This document shows, one piece after another, positions 22,790 to 31,741 of a stretch of 64,000 nt of DNA. The position numbers were made by a program, and so were the translations under genes. The notes beneath the pieces are model-generated. The model saw only the letters and a program-made list of their open reading frames with translations, ran no database searches and had not been told where the DNA came from. How positions within the stretch are numbered: position 1 is the stretch's first letter; every line of letters starts with the position of its first letter. This DNA is from B1 sp964443415. Lineage in GTDB: Bacteria > Bacteroidota > Bacteroidia > UKL13-3. The stretch is from NCBI GenBank assembly GCA_964443415.1, contig CAYUDC010000002.1, positions 21,826 through 85,825 of the forward strand. Reading direction: 5' to 3'.

Positions 22790-23680
22790 ATGAAATTAGC
22801 AGCAATAGATATTGGGTCGAATGCGGTTCGTTTACAAATTGTAAGAGCCACAAAAGAAATAGGTTCAGACCGATTTAAAAAAATAGAATTCCTAAGAATT
22901 CCAGTGCGTTTGGGGGATGATGCTTTTAAAGAAAAGAAAATTAGTAAGGAAAAGAAGAAGGTTTTTTTGAAAGCCATGCAAGCTTTTAAATTAATCATGG
23001 ACGCTTTTGAGGTGGACCACTATTTAGCCTGTGCCACGAGTGCTATGCGAGAAGCTACAAATGGCCAAAAGATTGTAAAGCGTGTGAAGGAGGATTTTGG
23101 CCTAAACATCGAAATTATTGATGGTAAGCGAGAAAGCGAGCTCATATTAAGGTCTATCGACCATGTTTTTGAAGAGCAAAAAAATTACTTGACCATCGAT
23201 GTAGGTGGTGGAAGCACTGAAATGACCGTAATAAAAAACAGAAAGGTGCTTTATTCGGTGTCTTTTGATATTGGTACGGTGAGGTTAATGGATGGAGCTG
23301 TTAGCGAGAAGACTTGGGCAACCATTGAATCTTGGGTTAAATCTAAAACCAAAGGTCTAGAAAATATAGAAGCTGTAGTAACAAGTGGTACAATTAATAA
23401 GATTGCACACCTGATTAATGAGGATGCCATTGAAGCAGAATTTACCAGAGAACAATTAAAGATGTTTCATAGAAAGGTATCCAAAATGGCTTTGGGCGAG
23501 CGTGTTACCCAATTGAAGCTAAATCCGGATAGGGCAGACATCATAGATTTGTCTGCAGATATTTATCTTAGGATTTTAAACTGGGCAGATATTATGAAAA
23601 TAAAAAGCCCCGAAAATTCGGGGCTTAAAGATGGTATCATCAACGAGTTATTTAACACCCACCAGTTCAACATCAAATAG
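22790..23680 (+). CDS. Ppx/GppA family phosphatase (exopolyphosphatase-like)
   Basis: A 296-residue protein of the ASKHA-fold Ppx/GppA family. Visible motifs are the phosphate-1 loop AAIDIGSNAVRLQIV at the N terminus, ATSAMREATNG near residue 82, and the phosphate-2 loop TIDVGGGSTEM near 138. It lacks the C-terminal extension of long Ppx proteins. Members remove terminal phosphate from polyphosphate or convert pppGpp to ppGpp, and this sequence does not decide between them. Its 3' end overlaps the convergent FKBP gene by 33 bp, and codons for KSPENSGLK form that gene's terminator hairpin. Confidence 0.88.
   Translation: MKLAAIDIGSNAVRLQIVRATKEIGSDRFKKIEFLRIPVRLGDDAFKEKKISKEKKKVFLKAMQAFKLIMDAFEVDHYLACATSAMREATNGQKIVKRVKEDFGLNIEIIDGKRESELILRSIDHVFEEQKNYLTIDVGGGSTEMTVIKNRKVLYSVSFDIGTVRLMDGAVSEKTWATIESWVKSKTKGLENIEAVVTSGTINKIAHLINEDAIEAEFTREQLKMFHRKVSKMALGERVTQLKLNPDRADIIDLSADIYLRILNWADIMKIKSPENSGLKDGIINELFNTHQFNIK
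23598..23626 (-). terminator. Terminator of the FKBP operon, inside the ppx coding sequence
   Basis: A perfect 10-bp inverted repeat, AAGCCCCGAA (23605-23614) with TTCGGGGCTT (23617-23626). On the reverse strand it is followed by TTTTTATTTTC, so it terminates reverse transcription 22 bp past the FKBP gene's stop. On the forward strand it is followed by AAAGATGG, so it should not stop ppx transcription. Confidence 0.8.
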
Positions 23681-24496
23681 CAGGGTGGCATTAGGAGGAA
23701 TAACGCCTCCGGCACCATTAGGGCCATAGGCTAATTCGCTTGGGATAATCAATCTCATTTTATCCCCCACTTTCATCAGTGCAATTCCTTCTTCCCAGCC
23801 TTTAATTACCATTCCTTGGCCTAAAGGAAAACTAATTGGATCACCTCTTTCAACAGACGAATCAAATTTGCGACCATCCATTAAATACCCTGTATAATGA
23901 ACATCCACCGTTTTTCCGGCTTCAGCTTTGGGTCCATTTCCTTTTTCGATGTAAACGTATTTTAGTCCGCTTGGCGTAGTTAGCACTTCTTTTCCCTCAA
24001 TATTAAAAGGAACAGCCACTACGGGGGCTTTTGAATCTATGACTTCAATTTCGAAGATGAGGGTGCTGTTTGCTGGAATTTTGCCCATGGCACGCTCGCC
24101 ATATCCTAAGGCAGCTGGGATGGTTAAAATGGCTTTGTCGCCTACTTGAAGTAATTGTAAGCCTTCGTCCCAGCCTGCAATTACTTGCTGGCCACCTACT
24201 TTAAAGGAGAATGGTTGGTTTCTATCTTTCGAGCTATCGAATTTAGTTCCGTCTGGCAAGGTACCTGTATAATGAACTGTAACCATGTCTCCAGCAGTAA
24301 CCTTTTTGCCACTGCCCATTTCCAGAAGCTTGTATTTAAGTCCAGAAGGTGTAGAATACTCTTGTTTCAATTTGATTTTCCTTTTTTCGTTAGTTGATTT
24401 TTCTTTTTTTTCAGTATTGGCCTTGTTGTTATCTTGGGCCATTAAATTTAGGGTGGCAGTTGTTAATACTGCTGCAATTAATAGTCTCTTTATCAT
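23648..24496 (-). CDS. Secreted FKBP-type peptidyl-prolyl isomerase with two FKBP domains
   Basis: A 282-residue exported protein (signal peptide MIKRLLIAAVLTTATLNLMA, then an acid/basic linker). Two complete FKBP domains follow. The first, about residues 50-155, carries VTVHYTGTLPDGTKFDSS, VIAGWDEGLQLL and LGYGERAMGKIPANSTLIFE. The second, about 170-282, carries VDVHYTGYLMDGRKFDSS, VIKGWEEGIALM and LAYGPNGAGGVIPPNATLLF. Active-site Tyr, Asp, Trp and Phe positions are kept in both, so both are likely active in proline isomerisation in the periplasm. It is the last gene of nrnA-FKBP-FKBP-FKBP; the start overlaps the previous stop by four bases. Confidence 0.9.
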   Translation of the reverse strand: MIKRLLIAAVLTTATLNLMAQDNNKANTEKKEKSTNEKRKIKLKQEYSTPSGLKYKLLEMGSGKKVTAGDMVTVHYTGTLPDGTKFDSSKDRNQPFSFKVGGQQVIAGWDEGLQLLQVGDKAILTIPAALGYGERAMGKIPANSTLIFEIEVIDSKAPVVAVPFNIEGKEVLTTPSGLKYVYIEKGNGPKAEAGKTVDVHYTGYLMDGRKFDSSVERGDPISFPLGQGMVIKGWEEGIALMKVGDKMRLIIPSELAYGPNGAGGVIPPNATLLFDVELVGVK

Positions 24497-25413
24497 TTTG
24501 ATTTAATTTTAATTAGCTTAATTTCAAAAACTAGCGAGGTAAACGGCTGAATAGGTCCACTGCCGGTTTCACCATAGGCCAATTGCCAAGGAATAATGAA
24601 TTTAGCACTACCGCCTTCCTGCATCAGGCTTATGCTTTCTTCAAATCCTGGGATTACCATATTGTTTTTTACAGTAAAGGTGAATTCAGGGTTGTTTTTA
24701 TCTGATTTGTCGAAGACATCCCCATTTAGGAATTTACCTATATAAGTAACCGTAACTTGATCTCCCGAATTGGGCTTTTTGCCATTTCCTGCTTTTTCAA
24801 TTTGGTAATACAGTCCATTTTCTGTTTTCTTCCAAATAGGGTTGGCAACCAGAAAATTACTTAAATCAAGAGAGTCTTTTAATCGAAGCTCTAGATTTTT
24901 ATTTTCCATGTTTTTACTCAATTCAACCTGGTTATAAATTTCTATTAAATTGGTATGAAATAGAATTTTATCACCAGCCTTTACGCCATCGGGTAAAGGC
25001 TGGTTAAAGCTATTGGTAAAAAGTGAGTCTGCAATGACAACAAATGAAGTACTGTCGCCCTTCCTCATTAGAGAAAATACGCTTTTCAAAGTAGTTTCAT
25101 TCGAAGGAATTTCGAACATTTTGTTGTCTTTGTAAGTATCAAATAATACAGAGTCGGTTCTAACCAAAACAGCAATCATGTGAATCGATAAGTAATCACC
25201 GTCTATCACCGTCCTTTCAGACTCTTTAGATACATGTATTTTATATTTGATTCCTTCTTTTGTGCTAGGCCAGTTTTGATAAATTTCTGGTTTCACTTTA
25301 TCTTCAGCCTTACTTTGGTTCTTACCTGTCTCCTGAGGTTTTTTTTTAGTTTGGGCCCCAAGGCTTGCAGATAAGCCAATCATGAAAGACAAGAAGATAA
25401 GTTTCTTTATCAT
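24493..25413 (-). CDS. Secreted FKBP-type peptidyl-prolyl isomerase (GldI-like paralogue)
   Basis: A 306-residue exported protein (signal peptide MIKKLIFLSFMIGLSASLGA). The N-terminal half (about 55-170) looks like a degenerate FKBP domain: GDYLSIHMIAVLVRTDSVLF, FEIPSNETTL and a GDSTSFVVIADSLF strand-turn. The C-terminal half (about 205-306) is a normal FKBP domain (VTVTYIGKFLNGDVFDKS, VIPGFEESISLM, LAYGETGSGPIQPFTSLVFE), except that the usual active-site Trp of the VIxGW motif is Phe, which may reduce activity. It overlaps both neighbours by four bases in ATGA-type junctions, implying translational coupling. Confidence 0.88.
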   Translation of the reverse strand: MIKKLIFLSFMIGLSASLGAQTKKKPQETGKNQSKAEDKVKPEIYQNWPSTKEGIKYKIHVSKESERTVIDGDYLSIHMIAVLVRTDSVLFDTYKDNKMFEIPSNETTLKSVFSLMRKGDSTSFVVIADSLFTNSFNQPLPDGVKAGDKILFHTNLIEIYNQVELSKNMENKNLELRLKDSLDLSNFLVANPIWKKTENGLYYQIEKAGNGKKPNSGDQVTVTYIGKFLNGDVFDKSDKNNPEFTFTVKNNMVIPGFEESISLMQEGGSAKFIIPWQLAYGETGSGPIQPFTSLVFEIKLIKIKSK

Positions 25414-26246
25414 TTGTTTTCTACTTTAACCAATTCAACGTCGAAAAGTAAAGATGAGTATGGAGGAATTGGGCCGCTTCCAAATTCACCGTAGGCAAGG
25501 TTCCAAGGAATTAAAAATCTAAAGGTCTCACCCTCTTTCATTAATTGTAATCCTTCGTCCCAACCCGGAATTACCATGCGCTCTCCCACGTTAAACACAA
25601 AATCTGGCTGGCCTTCTTTGGTTTGGTCAAATACACGTCCGTCTAAGAAAGTACCTTTATATTTAACCGTCACTTTATTTCCAGCACCTACTTTCTTGCC
25701 TTTGGTTGCTTTTACCACTTCATATCTTAATCCGCTTGCAGTTTTTTTCATGCCCGCGTTAGCACCTATGAATTGTTCAAAAGCAAGTGAATCACCTAAT
25801 TTAAACTCTAAGTTTCTGGCTTCAATTTTTTTTCTAATTTCTTCTTGACTAAAAATTTCAGTTACAGTCACTTGAAATTTAATTCTATCGCTGCTAGAAA
25901 TTCCAGGAGGAAGTGGTTGCCTAAAGCTATTGGTGTAAAGCGAGTCTGCATTTACAAAAAAGGTTGCACTATCTCCCTTTTTAAGTAGAGAAAATATACT
26001 ACCTAAGGTTGGTTCTTCCGAAGGAATTTCAAATGGTTTGTTATCTACATAGGAGTTAAAAAGTAAAGAATCTGTTTCTTCAACATTTACCTTCATATTA
26101 ATAGATAGGATATCTCCTTTTGCAACCATTCTAGCACTTTCATCAGTTTGGTGAATTTGATATTCGATACCAGTTTCGGTTGTTTCTGTTTTGTTGCAAG
26201 CTGCGAGCAGCCAAAGCATTGCACCTAGTGCAAGTAATTGTCTCAT
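25410..26246 (-). CDS. FKBP-type peptidyl-prolyl isomerase lipoprotein, GldI-like
   Basis: A 278-residue lipoprotein (MRQLLALGAMLWLLAAC, clear lipobox). As in the next gene, a degenerate N-terminal FKBP-like half (GDILSINMKVNVEETDSLLF, GDSATFFVNADSLY) precedes a canonical FKBP domain with VTVKYKGTFLDGRVFDQT, VIPGWDEGLQLM and LAYGEFGSGPIPPYSSLLFD, keeping the active-site Trp. This architecture, the lipid anchor and the neighbourhood of nrnA and ndk resemble GldI, a gliding/T9SS-associated lipoprotein of Flavobacteriia. I infer a chaperone for exported surface proteins. The symbol is left empty because other FKBP lipoproteins look alike. Confidence 0.85.
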   Translation of the reverse strand: MRQLLALGAMLWLLAACNKTETTETGIEYQIHQTDESARMVAKGDILSINMKVNVEETDSLLFNSYVDNKPFEIPSEEPTLGSIFSLLKKGDSATFFVNADSLYTNSFRQPLPPGISSSDRIKFQVTVTEIFSQEEIRKKIEARNLEFKLGDSLAFEQFIGANAGMKKTASGLRYEVVKATKGKKVGAGNKVTVKYKGTFLDGRVFDQTKEGQPDFVFNVGERMVIPGWDEGLQLMKEGETFRFLIPWNLAYGEFGSGPIPPYSSLLFDVELVKVENK

Positions 26247-26256
26247 GTGAATTATA

Positions 26257-27267
26257 TTAATTTAAATAGTTTTTGTATTCGTGAAGTGCTGATTTGAACG
26301 TTTTTTCAACCAGTTCAATAGGGTCTTGACTTTCGCCTCCAGCTGCATTAAAATGCCCGCCCCCATTGAAATATTTTCTGGCAAATTCGTTTGCAGGGAA
26401 ATTGTCTTTAGACCTAAAGCTCATTTTTCTTGCCACTGTTCTATCGATGATTAGCACAGAAAGTTTAATGCCAGTAATCGACAAACCATAGTTTACTAAG
26501 CCTTCGCTATCTCCTGTAATAATTTTAAATTTCTTAAGTTCTTCAGACGTTACTACAATGAGTGCGGTTTTAAACTCTGGCAAAATTTGGAGCTTCTCAC
26601 TCAAGCAAAATCCAATGAATCTAGTTCTGCTTTCGGAGTAATTATCATAAATGGCTTCAAATATCTTGTTTGATTTTGCGCCTTTTTCTAACAAGTAGGC
26701 TGCAACCCTATGTGTTGTGGCTGTGGTGGAGCCATGTTTAAATGAGGCTGTATCGGTCATTATACCAGCATATAAACACGAGGCAATATCTTCATCAATT
26801 AAGGATACATCACCCATTAACTCTATGAACCAAAAAATAAGTTCGCAGGTGCTACTAGCCTTTGTGGTCCACAGTCTAAATTGTTCAAATCCTTCTGGCT
26901 CTAGGTGGTGGTCTATTAGAACTTTCTGAGCTTTGCAGGCCTGAACCAATTTTCCTAGATTGTTAATGCGCTTTAAGGCATTAAAGTCTAAACAGAAAAC
27001 AATGTCTGCCTCAGAAATAAGGTCTGTGGATAGGGATTCTTTTTCCTCAAAATTAATAACAGAACTTTCTCCAGGCATCCATTTTAAGAAATCTCCGTAA
27101 TCTGTTGGTGTAATTACTTGCGCTGTTACTCCAATTTTACGTAGATAATTATATAAACCAAGGGACGAACCTAAGGCGTCAGCATCAGGTTTATGATGCG
27201 TGGTAATGATTACTTTGGGGCTTATAGTAGCCTTTAGTAAGGGCGATATTTCTTTTATATTATTCAA
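26257..27267 (-). CDS. nrnA: DHH-family oligoribonuclease / PAP phosphatase NrnA
   Basis: A 336-residue DHH-DHHA1 protein. The metal site is marked by HHKPDADALGSS at residues 24-35, FCLDFN near 98 and LIDHH near 120. The C-terminal DHHA1 domain ends in GGGHFNAAGG. NrnA degrades 2-5-nt RNAs to mononucleotides and hydrolyses 3'-phosphoadenosine 5'-phosphate. The frame starts at a TTG (27267), with no upstream in-frame ATG of merit. A -7-like element (GATATTTGC) ends about seven bases before it. The FKBP trio follows at 10 bp and is probably cotranscribed. Confidence 0.9.
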   Translation of the reverse strand: MNNIKEISPLLKATISPKVIITTHHKPDADALGSSLGLYNYLRKIGVTAQVITPTDYGDFLKWMPGESSVINFEEKESLSTDLISEADIVFCLDFNALKRINNLGKLVQACKAQKVLIDHHLEPEGFEQFRLWTTKASSTCELIFWFIELMGDVSLIDEDIASCLYAGIMTDTASFKHGSTTATTHRVAAYLLEKGAKSNKIFEAIYDNYSESRTRFIGFCLSEKLQILPEFKTALIVVTSEELKKFKIITGDSEGLVNYGLSITGIKLSVLIIDRTVARKMSFRSKDNFPANEFARKYFNGGGHFNAAGGESQDPIELVEKTFKSALHEYKNYLN

Positions 27268-27363
27268 AGCGGTTGCAAATATCTAATAACCTTGGTTTTT
27301 CACGCTATTTTTCAAGAAAAATTTTACCTTAAATCTCCTTAACAATTAATTGAAGGCAAATAC

Positions 27364-27371
27364 TAACTTTG
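27364..27371 (+). promoter_or_regulatory. -7 element of the ndk promoter
   Basis: TAACTTTG matches TAnnTTTG and lies 19 bp before the ndk ATG. The -33 region around 27341 has TTAA rather than TTTG. Confidence 0.45.
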
Positions 27372-27390
27372 CGGCCGAATTAAAGACACT

Positions 27391-27807
27391 ATGAGTAATA
27401 TTACTTTCACCATGATTAAACCTGATGCCGTAGCCAATGGACATACAGGAAAAATTATCGACCAAATTTTAACTGCGGGTTTTAAGATTAAAGCCATGAA
27501 ATACACAAGATTAAGTGTAGAAACTGCTGGAGCATTTTATGATATTCATAGAGAGCGCCCATTTTTTAACGACCTTGTTTCTTTTATGACTAGCGGCCCT
27601 ATTGTAGCAGCTATTTTAGAAAAAGACGATGCAGTGGCTTCATTTAGAACACTAATTGGTGCTACCGATCCTAAAAAGGCTGAAGAAGGTACCATTAGAA
27701 ATCGATTTGCTGAATCTATCGAAGCCAATGCCATCCATGGCAGCGACAGCGATGAGAATGCGAAGATTGAAGGTGCATTCTTCTTTAATAAGTTCGAACA
27801 ATTTTAA
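27391..27807 (+). CDS. ndk: Nucleoside diphosphate kinase
   Basis: A 138-residue NDK with the family's landmarks: TFTMIKPDAV at the N terminus, the active His116 in NAIHGSDS, and the GPIVAAILEKDDAV and NRFAESIEANAIHGSDS stretches. It transfers the gamma phosphate between nucleoside triphosphates and diphosphates through a phospho-His intermediate, and so balances NTP and dNTP pools. It is divergent from nrnA. Transcription ends at the hairpin shared with the convergent OmpA gene. Confidence 0.96.
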   Translation: MSNITFTMIKPDAVANGHTGKIIDQILTAGFKIKAMKYTRLSVETAGAFYDIHRERPFFNDLVSFMTSGPIVAAILEKDDAVASFRTLIGATDPKKAEEGTIRNRFAESIEANAIHGSDSDENAKIEGAFFFNKFEQF

Positions 27808-27837
27808 TAAAAAAGGGAGGCATTGCCTCCCTTTTTT
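27808..27837. terminator. Bidirectional terminator between ndk and the OmpA-family gene
   Basis: Stem GGGAGGC (27815-27821) with GCCTCCC (27825-27831), preceded by an A run and followed by a T run. The A/T symmetry lets it serve both convergent genes. Confidence 0.85.
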
Positions 27838-29627
27838 TATTTCTTCAGTAGCTTTACAATCACCTGTCTATCATACTTTTTAGGTAATTCAGGCTTTTTA
27901 TCGCCTTTAAGATTGGTTCCTAAACCATAAGCAAATATTCTACTCTGGTCTATTCCTTTACTCACTAAATAAGCCTTTATGATATTGGCTCTTTCCATGC
28001 TAATGTCTTCTCCAATGCTTTTAGTTTCCCATGCAGTAGGGTTTACATCTACTTGAACCAAAGATTCTTGACGTGCTTGCATGAGTTGAACCAATTGGTC
28101 TAATGCTTTATATGAGACAGTATCTAGTTTGCTAGTACCTTTTTCGAATCTAATATCCTGGTTAATTTTAGAAAGTTGTTTGGCCTCTTTAGCGTTTAAA
28201 GCCAGTACGGTGGTATCTATACTTTCGCAGCCATCAAATTCTTTTAAGCCAGCTTGCTTTTTGCATTTGTCTTTGCGATTGGGCACACCATCATTGTCTT
28301 TATCATATAAGTTGCCAATGTTTAGGTTCAAACCAACCCTATTGCTAATAAAATTGGTAGTAGAATAATTAAGGTTATTTAATACTTGATCCGAATTACC
28401 GTAAATGGTTAATGGTCCTAAATGCAGAGCCAATCCTATACTTAATGCAGGTTTTAATTCGCTGTATTTGGTTACTCCTGCTCTAATATCAAGTGTTTGT
28501 AGTATTCTTTGGGAGAAGTTAGCGCCAAAACCTGTGATAAATTTATCAGGTTGTTTTTCGCCATATCCTACCAAGTTAATACTCGAACTGTTATTTAATT
28601 GATAATTATATCCAACATAAAACTTAGGATTTAAGTTTCGTCTATAGCTAATGGCAGTTTCTTTTGGCCTAGCAAGTTCCTTAATAGAATCCACCAGATT
28701 ATTTGCCAAACTCCCAATAGAATCAAAGTCAGGATTTATAAATCCTTCGAACTGAAAGTTAAAATTTTGAGCGTAGGTTTTGGCTTGATTCCAATTAATT
28801 CCACCAATATCCAAGATTGAGGCAGAAACACTCATCTTCTTATTGATTTTATAGTCGATGCCAAAATCCCAAGCAAAACCTTTTCCAACTGCATCGTTAT
28901 AAAAACTCGTTGGACTAATGCCGTTTTGTATATCAATGATCCTATCAATGCCTGCTGCTTGTAATTCGTAGTCTAATGAAGCATTCATTTTATACACATT
29001 TAGGTCGCCTGAATCTGTCTTAAAAAAACCATTTGATTTGTTAATCTGGGCATCAAATAGACCAATGAGGTATTTCCCTCTTACACCAACCGTTAACTTA
29101 TTAAAAAACTCACGGTTGAATCCAGCATGAACGGCAGCATAAGTGGTGGTGTTTACTTTGAGGTTATTAAAATTAATAGATTTTCCAAAGTAATCACCCG
29201 TATTTCCAAATATCCCAATGGCTGCAAAATCCTTAGGAATAGATAAGTTATTGACGGTATTTAACTGCATCCCAAAACTTACATAAGACTTATTTAATTT
29301 AAAGCCTATCAACATTAAATTCAAAGCACTTGAAGTTTGAATATTATCTAGGTTAATATTGTCACTAAGTAGAATACTATTAAAGGTTTGCCTGTAAGTT
29401 TCGTCATTTCTAAAAATGTCGTAGGCAGTAATTCCAGGCACAAAAACTTGAAACGTGCCATCCACCAAACCCAAAGAAAAGTTTTGGTTTGGCTTATGGG
29501 CTGGGTTTAAAAGGGTGGTTTGAACCAAGGATTTTGAACGGTAGAAGTTCAGGTTGCTTTGCGCCAGCAATAAGCTTGGAAAAGCAAAGCCAATTAATAA
29601 GAAGGATTTTAAGATTAAATTTTTCAT
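27837..29627 (-). CDS. DUF5723-type outer-membrane barrel with OmpA peptidoglycan-binding domain
   Basis: A 596-residue exported protein (signal peptide MKNLILKSFLLIGFAFPSLLLA). Residues about 22-440 are a beta-barrel resembling DUF5723 (SLVQTTLLNPAHKPNQNFSL at the start, then many alternating strands). A calcium-binding thrombospondin type 3-like linker, DKDNDGVPNRKDKC, follows. The C-terminal 120 residues are an OmpA-like domain (IRFEKGTSKLD, ERANIIKAYLVSKGIDQSRI) that binds peptidoglycan. Such proteins tether the outer membrane to the wall. It lies 16 bp after the 690-residue lipoprotein gene and is probably cotranscribed with it. Confidence 0.88.
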   Translation of the reverse strand: MKNLILKSFLLIGFAFPSLLLAQSNLNFYRSKSLVQTTLLNPAHKPNQNFSLGLVDGTFQVFVPGITAYDIFRNDETYRQTFNSILLSDNINLDNIQTSSALNLMLIGFKLNKSYVSFGMQLNTVNNLSIPKDFAAIGIFGNTGDYFGKSINFNNLKVNTTTYAAVHAGFNREFFNKLTVGVRGKYLIGLFDAQINKSNGFFKTDSGDLNVYKMNASLDYELQAAGIDRIIDIQNGISPTSFYNDAVGKGFAWDFGIDYKINKKMSVSASILDIGGINWNQAKTYAQNFNFQFEGFINPDFDSIGSLANNLVDSIKELARPKETAISYRRNLNPKFYVGYNYQLNNSSSINLVGYGEKQPDKFITGFGANFSQRILQTLDIRAGVTKYSELKPALSIGLALHLGPLTIYGNSDQVLNNLNYSTTNFISNRVGLNLNIGNLYDKDNDGVPNRKDKCKKQAGLKEFDGCESIDTTVLALNAKEAKQLSKINQDIRFEKGTSKLDTVSYKALDQLVQLMQARQESLVQVDVNPTAWETKSIGEDISMERANIIKAYLVSKGIDQSRIFAYGLGTNLKGDKKPELPKKYDRQVIVKLLKK

Positions 29628-29643
29628 TTTGATTGTCCTCCTA

Positions 29644-31716
29644 TTATTGATTACCTAATTTAGCTTTTACACTAAAGCCTATCTGAAGGTCGTAATCTGA
29701 ATATACTCCAACTGCTGTGCTTCCTCCATTGGTGGTGGTTAAAGCAGTGGATGTAATAATTTTTTTGGCCAGCTTAAGTTGGTTTAGCTGCGTTTTACTT
29801 AAACTTACTTGTGCAATGGCAACACCTGGTTTTATTACCCTTCCATTGGCGTTCACTTGTCCAGAGTTAAGTACTTTAACATTCTCAATTTTAAGTACTT
29901 CATTGTTTGAGCCATTTAAAAATCTTAAAGTGATAGTGGCATCAAATGGAAATCCATTGGTAGTTTTAATGAGCATGACTCCTTCGTCAAAAGGGAAAGA
30001 TGCTCCTGTTAAATCGGCTTCCGCGGTATCACTTAACACAAAATTATTGGCCCTTATTTGAAGTGGAAGATCCATTTCAAAACCAATTTTTGCATAACCG
30101 TCGGCAGTGATAAAGTGATTGCTAGTATTATTATAGCCCTGTTCACCTAATGCCGCCAGTTTAAACTTCATTTTATGTGGTGGTAAGGCAATCAACTTAT
30201 CAATAGTAGAGGTGGTTTTATCTACCAACTTACTACCTGCAACCTTTTGACCTTTTTGGGCAATGGTAGGAAACGCAATTTCAAAAGGAGCTAAGCCAAG
30301 TGAGGCTTTCTCTCCTTTGTCATTTTCTCCATTCATTACCAAATCCAATTGAATAGGTATACCTAGTGAATTTTCTGTATAAAACCTCACTATTGGGTTG
30401 TCGAGCGTAAGCCCGCCTGCAATATCCTTTAGGAAATCGAAACCTAGCTCAATAGAATCTTTAAACATTTCTTTTGCACCAAAGAATCCTTCGGCATAGC
30501 TTAACTCTGTTTCATCAGTGTAAAGTTGGATGGTGAAGGTATTGGTGGAATCAAATGGAAGTATGGTATTACTAGAAGTTAGTTTAGCAGAATAGGTGTA
30601 AAATATATTTGAATAATTTTGGCCTGGTTTAGAGGTTAAGTCGAATTTGATATTTGATATATCAATTGACCCTTGATTGATACCAATTCCGGTATAAGGT
30701 ATGGTAATTTTTTTTGGGGCAACCTGCACGCCATTAACAGTCGACCCTGGGAAACTCATAGTAATTTCTATAGGTTCTCTAACAGAACTACTGGCCAAAT
30801 ATTTAATTTTTCCCGACTTAAATTCAATTTTTCTTAAACGTTGTGTGCTATCTTCTCCTGATATAAAAATATATGAATTGGAACTTTGAAGGGTGGCAGA
30901 GGGAAACTTGCTTTGTCCATTAATAGCAATCGCTGAGCTTAATGAAAATTGCAGGTTTAGTGACGAATTTAAACTTACAAAAACTTGATTAGGACTACTA
31001 CTAGCCAAGTTGATGTTTGGAATGGAATAAGCCCATTTAGATTGAATGTTCTTTGAAACAAATGGGAAGGAATCTACTTTGGTTTCATTTGGATTTATAT
31101 TGCTCAGTTGCAAATTTCCAATTAATACGTTGGCTGGGTTTTGCGAATAAACATTTACTGTAATGCTGTTTATTTTTACAGGCAAAGTATTGGTTAAACT
31201 AATCTTTACAAAGCCAGCCTGAATATTTACGCTTGTAAATCCTTGATGCTCTGGCAAGTCAATTGGGGTTGAATTGGCATCGTTAATCGCTGGAAAAACT
31301 GCATTGGTGCCCGCTAAAGCTTCCACTGCATTTTTGTTGGTTGCATTAAACCCATCTTTTAAATTTCCTAAAGTTTTGCTAGCAGAAACGCTAGACTCTG
31401 GAATGGGCAATACACCAAGTTTATTGATTACTTGACTTGGGGCCTGAACCGGAAAATCAAGGTAATTCCCTATTTTAAATCCAAAGATTGAATCTTCAAA
31501 ATACTTAAAGCGAATAAGTCCATCAGGATCAACTTTGGTATAGACCGTATCGCTTTTAACCAAGTTCTCTATACTTAGGCTTGAGATAAAAAGTGGTAAA
31601 CCAAACTCAGGCGTTAAATCCATTTCACTGAATTTGTCGAAGTTTAGGTCTTTTTTGCATGCTGTTAGCAAAATTGATACGGCCACTAACACAATAACTA
31701 GTAATTTTTTTTTCAT
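29644..31716 (-). CDS. Large lipoprotein of unknown function
   Basis: A 690-residue lipoprotein (MKKKLLVIVLVAVSILLTAC, lipobox LTAC). The mature part is Ser, Asn and Thr rich with many predicted beta strands and no helical region. Stretches such as INSITVNVYSQNPANVLIG and IPYTGIGINQGSIDISNI suggest repeated immunoglobulin-like sandwiches. I do not recognise a named family. It sits between the 191-residue lipoprotein gene and the DUF5723-OmpA gene, all on the reverse strand, so the three may form one envelope module. A terminator-like hairpin lies 26 bp before its start codon. Confidence 0.72.
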   Translation of the reverse strand: MKKKLLVIVLVAVSILLTACKKDLNFDKFSEMDLTPEFGLPLFISSLSIENLVKSDTVYTKVDPDGLIRFKYFEDSIFGFKIGNYLDFPVQAPSQVINKLGVLPIPESSVSASKTLGNLKDGFNATNKNAVEALAGTNAVFPAINDANSTPIDLPEHQGFTSVNIQAGFVKISLTNTLPVKINSITVNVYSQNPANVLIGNLQLSNINPNETKVDSFPFVSKNIQSKWAYSIPNINLASSSPNQVFVSLNSSLNLQFSLSSAIAINGQSKFPSATLQSSNSYIFISGEDSTQRLRKIEFKSGKIKYLASSSVREPIEITMSFPGSTVNGVQVAPKKITIPYTGIGINQGSIDISNIKFDLTSKPGQNYSNIFYTYSAKLTSSNTILPFDSTNTFTIQLYTDETELSYAEGFFGAKEMFKDSIELGFDFLKDIAGGLTLDNPIVRFYTENSLGIPIQLDLVMNGENDKGEKASLGLAPFEIAFPTIAQKGQKVAGSKLVDKTTSTIDKLIALPPHKMKFKLAALGEQGYNNTSNHFITADGYAKIGFEMDLPLQIRANNFVLSDTAEADLTGASFPFDEGVMLIKTTNGFPFDATITLRFLNGSNNEVLKIENVKVLNSGQVNANGRVIKPGVAIAQVSLSKTQLNQLKLAKKIITSTALTTTNGGSTAVGVYSDYDLQIGFSVKAKLGNQ

Positions 31717-31741
31717 CTTAGAATTGTTGCAGGATGTAAAT

